A stretch of 5,812 bases of DNA from an uncultured Collinsella sp. Lineage in GTDB: Bacteria > Actinomycetota > Coriobacteriia > Coriobacteriales > Coriobacteriaceae. The DNA lies in assembly GCA_902494135.1 (NCBI GenBank), contig CABUSE010000090.1, positions 1 through 5,812 on the forward strand. The letters run 5' to 3'. The position numbers were made by a program, and so were the translations under genes. Shown in pieces: positions 4,437 to 5,812 of this stretch. How positions within the stretch are numbered: position 1 is the stretch's first letter; each line of letters starts with the position of its first letter. The notes under the pieces are model-generated. The model saw only the letters and a program-made list of their open reading frames with translations. It had not been told where the DNA came from and ran no database searches.

Positions 4437-5812
4437 ATGACGAAGACCAAGGCACAGCAGATTATGGCGGCGACCGAGGCTCGCGCGGCTGACGACGTCA
4501 CCGCAGCCATCCGAGATATCGCCGCCGAGTTTGAGCCCTACATCATCAAGCAGCGTCGGCACTTCCATAAGCACCCGGAGCTGAGCCTCGTCGAAGAGCG
4601 CACGACTTCTGACATCGCCAACCAGCTCGACGCCATGAATATCCCCTACGAGCGCCCCCTTAAGACGGGCCTGGTGGCGACCCTTCGCGGCACCGCGCCC
4701 GACGCCTATCGCGGGGACGGCACGCCGCGCCGCCGCATCCTGCTGCGCGCGGATATCGACGCCCTGCCCGTCACCGAGCAGACCGGCGAGGAGTTCGCCA
4801 GCGTCAACGAGGGCTGCATGCACGCCTGCGGCCACGACTGCCATATCGCCATGATGCTCGGCACGCTGCAGATCCTGCGCCATATGACCGACGACATCCA
4901 CGGCGAGGTCCGCATCGTCTTCCAGCCCAGTGAGGAAAACGGCCAGGGCGCGAAACTCATGATCGGCACGGGCGTGCTCGACGGCGTCGATGGCGCATAC
5001 GCCGCGCACATCTGGAGCGAGGTCGACGCCGGCACCGTAAGCTGCGAGCCCGGCCCGCGCATGGCCAATACCGACTGGTTCCGCATCGATGTCCGCGGTA
5101 CCTCGTGCCACGGCGCCATGCCCCAGCGCGGCCACGACGCCGTTATGGTTGCCGCCGAGATTGTCAACGCCCTGCAGACCATCGTCTCGCGCGAGATCAG
5201 CCCCTACGAGCCGGCCGTCATCACCGTCGGCGAGCTGCACGGCGGCACCGCGCGCAACGTTATCGCCGGCACGGCCTACCTCGCGGGCACAGTACGCACC
5301 TACGGCGATTCAACCCACGAGGAAATGCCGGAGCTTATGCGCCGCATCGTGGAGCATACCGCGGCGGCCTTGGGCGCCGAGGCAGAGCTCACCGACTACA
5401 CCATCGCCAACTACAAGGTCGAAAACGACGCGGCCTCGAGCGAGCGCTGCCGTCAGGCCGTAATTAAGTGTCTGGGTCCCGCCGGCCAAGGCCATTATCG
5501 CGGCACACTTTCGGGCGAGGATTTTTCGGAGTACCTGCGCCGTGTGCCGGGCGTGCTCGCCTTTGTAGGTACGCGTAACCCCAAGATTGGCGCCACGTAC
5601 GCCCAACATTCCTGCTTCTACAAGATCGACGAGACCGTGCTGGCAAAGGGCTCCATGGTAGCCGCCCAGTATGCCATCGACTTTTTGGCCGAGCCCACAC
5701 AAGAGGAGCTCGACGGCCCCGCGATTACCGCGGTCGCCGAAACCAACCCCGATCTGGCCGCCAAGTTGCGCTCTGCCAAGGCGACGACCGCCGAGGCTCG
5801 TGACGCCATCCA
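4437..5812 (+). CDS. M20-family amidohydrolase/peptidase (M20D type), 3' truncated by window
   Basis: The frame stays open to the window edge: 458 codons plus two bases, with no stop seen. It encodes a two-metal hydrolase of the M20D group (hippurate hydrolase, N-acyl-amino-acid amidohydrolase, IAA-amino-acid hydrolase, AbgA/AbgB), which cleaves N-acyl or peptide-like amides; the substrate is undetermined. Landmarks: RRHFHKHPEL at 40-49; LRADIDALP near 104-111 with Asp106/Asp108; metal-site MHACGHDCH at 128-136; FQPSEEN at 162-168 with the Glu166/Glu167 pair; AHIW at 190-193; CHGAMP at 224-229 in the dimerisation ('lid') domain; SGEDF at 359-363; QHSCFYKIDE at 390-399 with likely ligand His391. 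Start ATG at 4437 with AAGGAG 10 bases upstream; the later ATG (residue 10) has a poorer site. Unlike typical 390-430-residue relatives, it continues at least 50 residues past the last motif with a charged, Ala-rich tail. No signal peptide seen. Divergent from the YtcJ-type gene. Confidence 0.94.
   Translation, partial: MTKTKAQQIMAATEARAADDVTAAIRDIAAEFEPYIIKQRRHFHKHPELSLVEERTTSDIANQLDAMNIPYERPLKTGLVATLRGTAPDAYRGDGTPRRRILLRADIDALPVTEQTGEEFASVNEGCMHACGHDCHIAMMLGTLQILRHMTDDIHGEVRIVFQPSEENGQGAKLMIGTGVLDGVDGAYAAHIWSEVDAGTVSCEPGPRMANTDWFRIDVRGTSCHGAMPQRGHDAVMVAAEIVNALQTIVSREISPYEPAVITVGELHGGTARNVIAGTAYLAGTVRTYGDSTHEEMPELMRRIVEHTAAALGAEAELTDYTIANYKVENDAASSERCRQAVIKCLGPAGQGHYRGTLSGEDFSEYLRRVPGVLAFVGTRNPKIGATYAQHSCFYKIDETVLAKGSMVAAQYAIDFLAEPTQEELDGPAITAVAETNPDLAAKLRSAKATTAEARDAI

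Noticed and set aside
4270..4455. Extension of the amidohydrolase to an upstream ATG at 4455
   Set aside because: The extra residues are low-quality translation of the divergent promoter and overlap the start of the M20 gene. Family homology begins near MQHIDRI.
4296..5240. 314-codon minus-strand frame over the start of the M20 gene
   Set aside because: It is codon-aligned antisense to a gene with all M20 motifs intact and crosses the divergent promoter region. No protein family is recognisable.

Overview
The window looks chromosomal, from a high-GC bacterium. The groES-groEL pair, the strong Shine-Dalgarno sequences and the protein sequences resemble Coriobacteriia (Actinomycetota), perhaps a Collinsella-like gut organism. 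That placement rests on remembered similarity of GroEL/GroES, not on a search. There is no rRNA, tRNA, CRISPR array, transposase or phage gene. Four protein genes account for nearly all the coding capacity.

Layout: 1-98 is the downstream flank of groEL, with no gene and no convincing terminator. groEL (99-1736, minus) and groES (1833-2126, minus) form a chaperonin operon read right to left, groES first, with a 96-base spacer that can fold in two competing ways. The 505 bases from 2127 to 2631 hold no gene but much structure: a GC-rich hairpin just upstream of the groES ribosome binding site, an AT-rich stretch that probably carries the promoter, a weak CIRCE-like site, a roughly 228-base nested palindrome (2255-2482) with 40-base perfect arms, and a separate 22-bp hairpin (2547-2613). 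A YtcJ-type metal-dependent amidohydrolase lies at 2632-4269 (minus). A 167-base divergent control region (4270-4436) separates it from an M20-family amidohydrolase/peptidase (4437-5812, plus) that runs off the window.

How the genes fit together: GroES and GroEL make the protein-folding chamber, and their order and spacing indicate co-transcription. The two hydrolases are divergent and share an intergenic region with a plausible promoter for the M20 gene. A repeated GCC-N4-GGC motif lies partly inside that promoter's spacer, which suggests local control. Both enzymes belong to families that hydrolyse amide or related C-N bonds, so a shared catabolic role is possible, but no substrate can be read from the sequence.

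I do not see a clear new multi-gene system. The most unusual content is the structured non-coding DNA between groES and the amidohydrolase gene.
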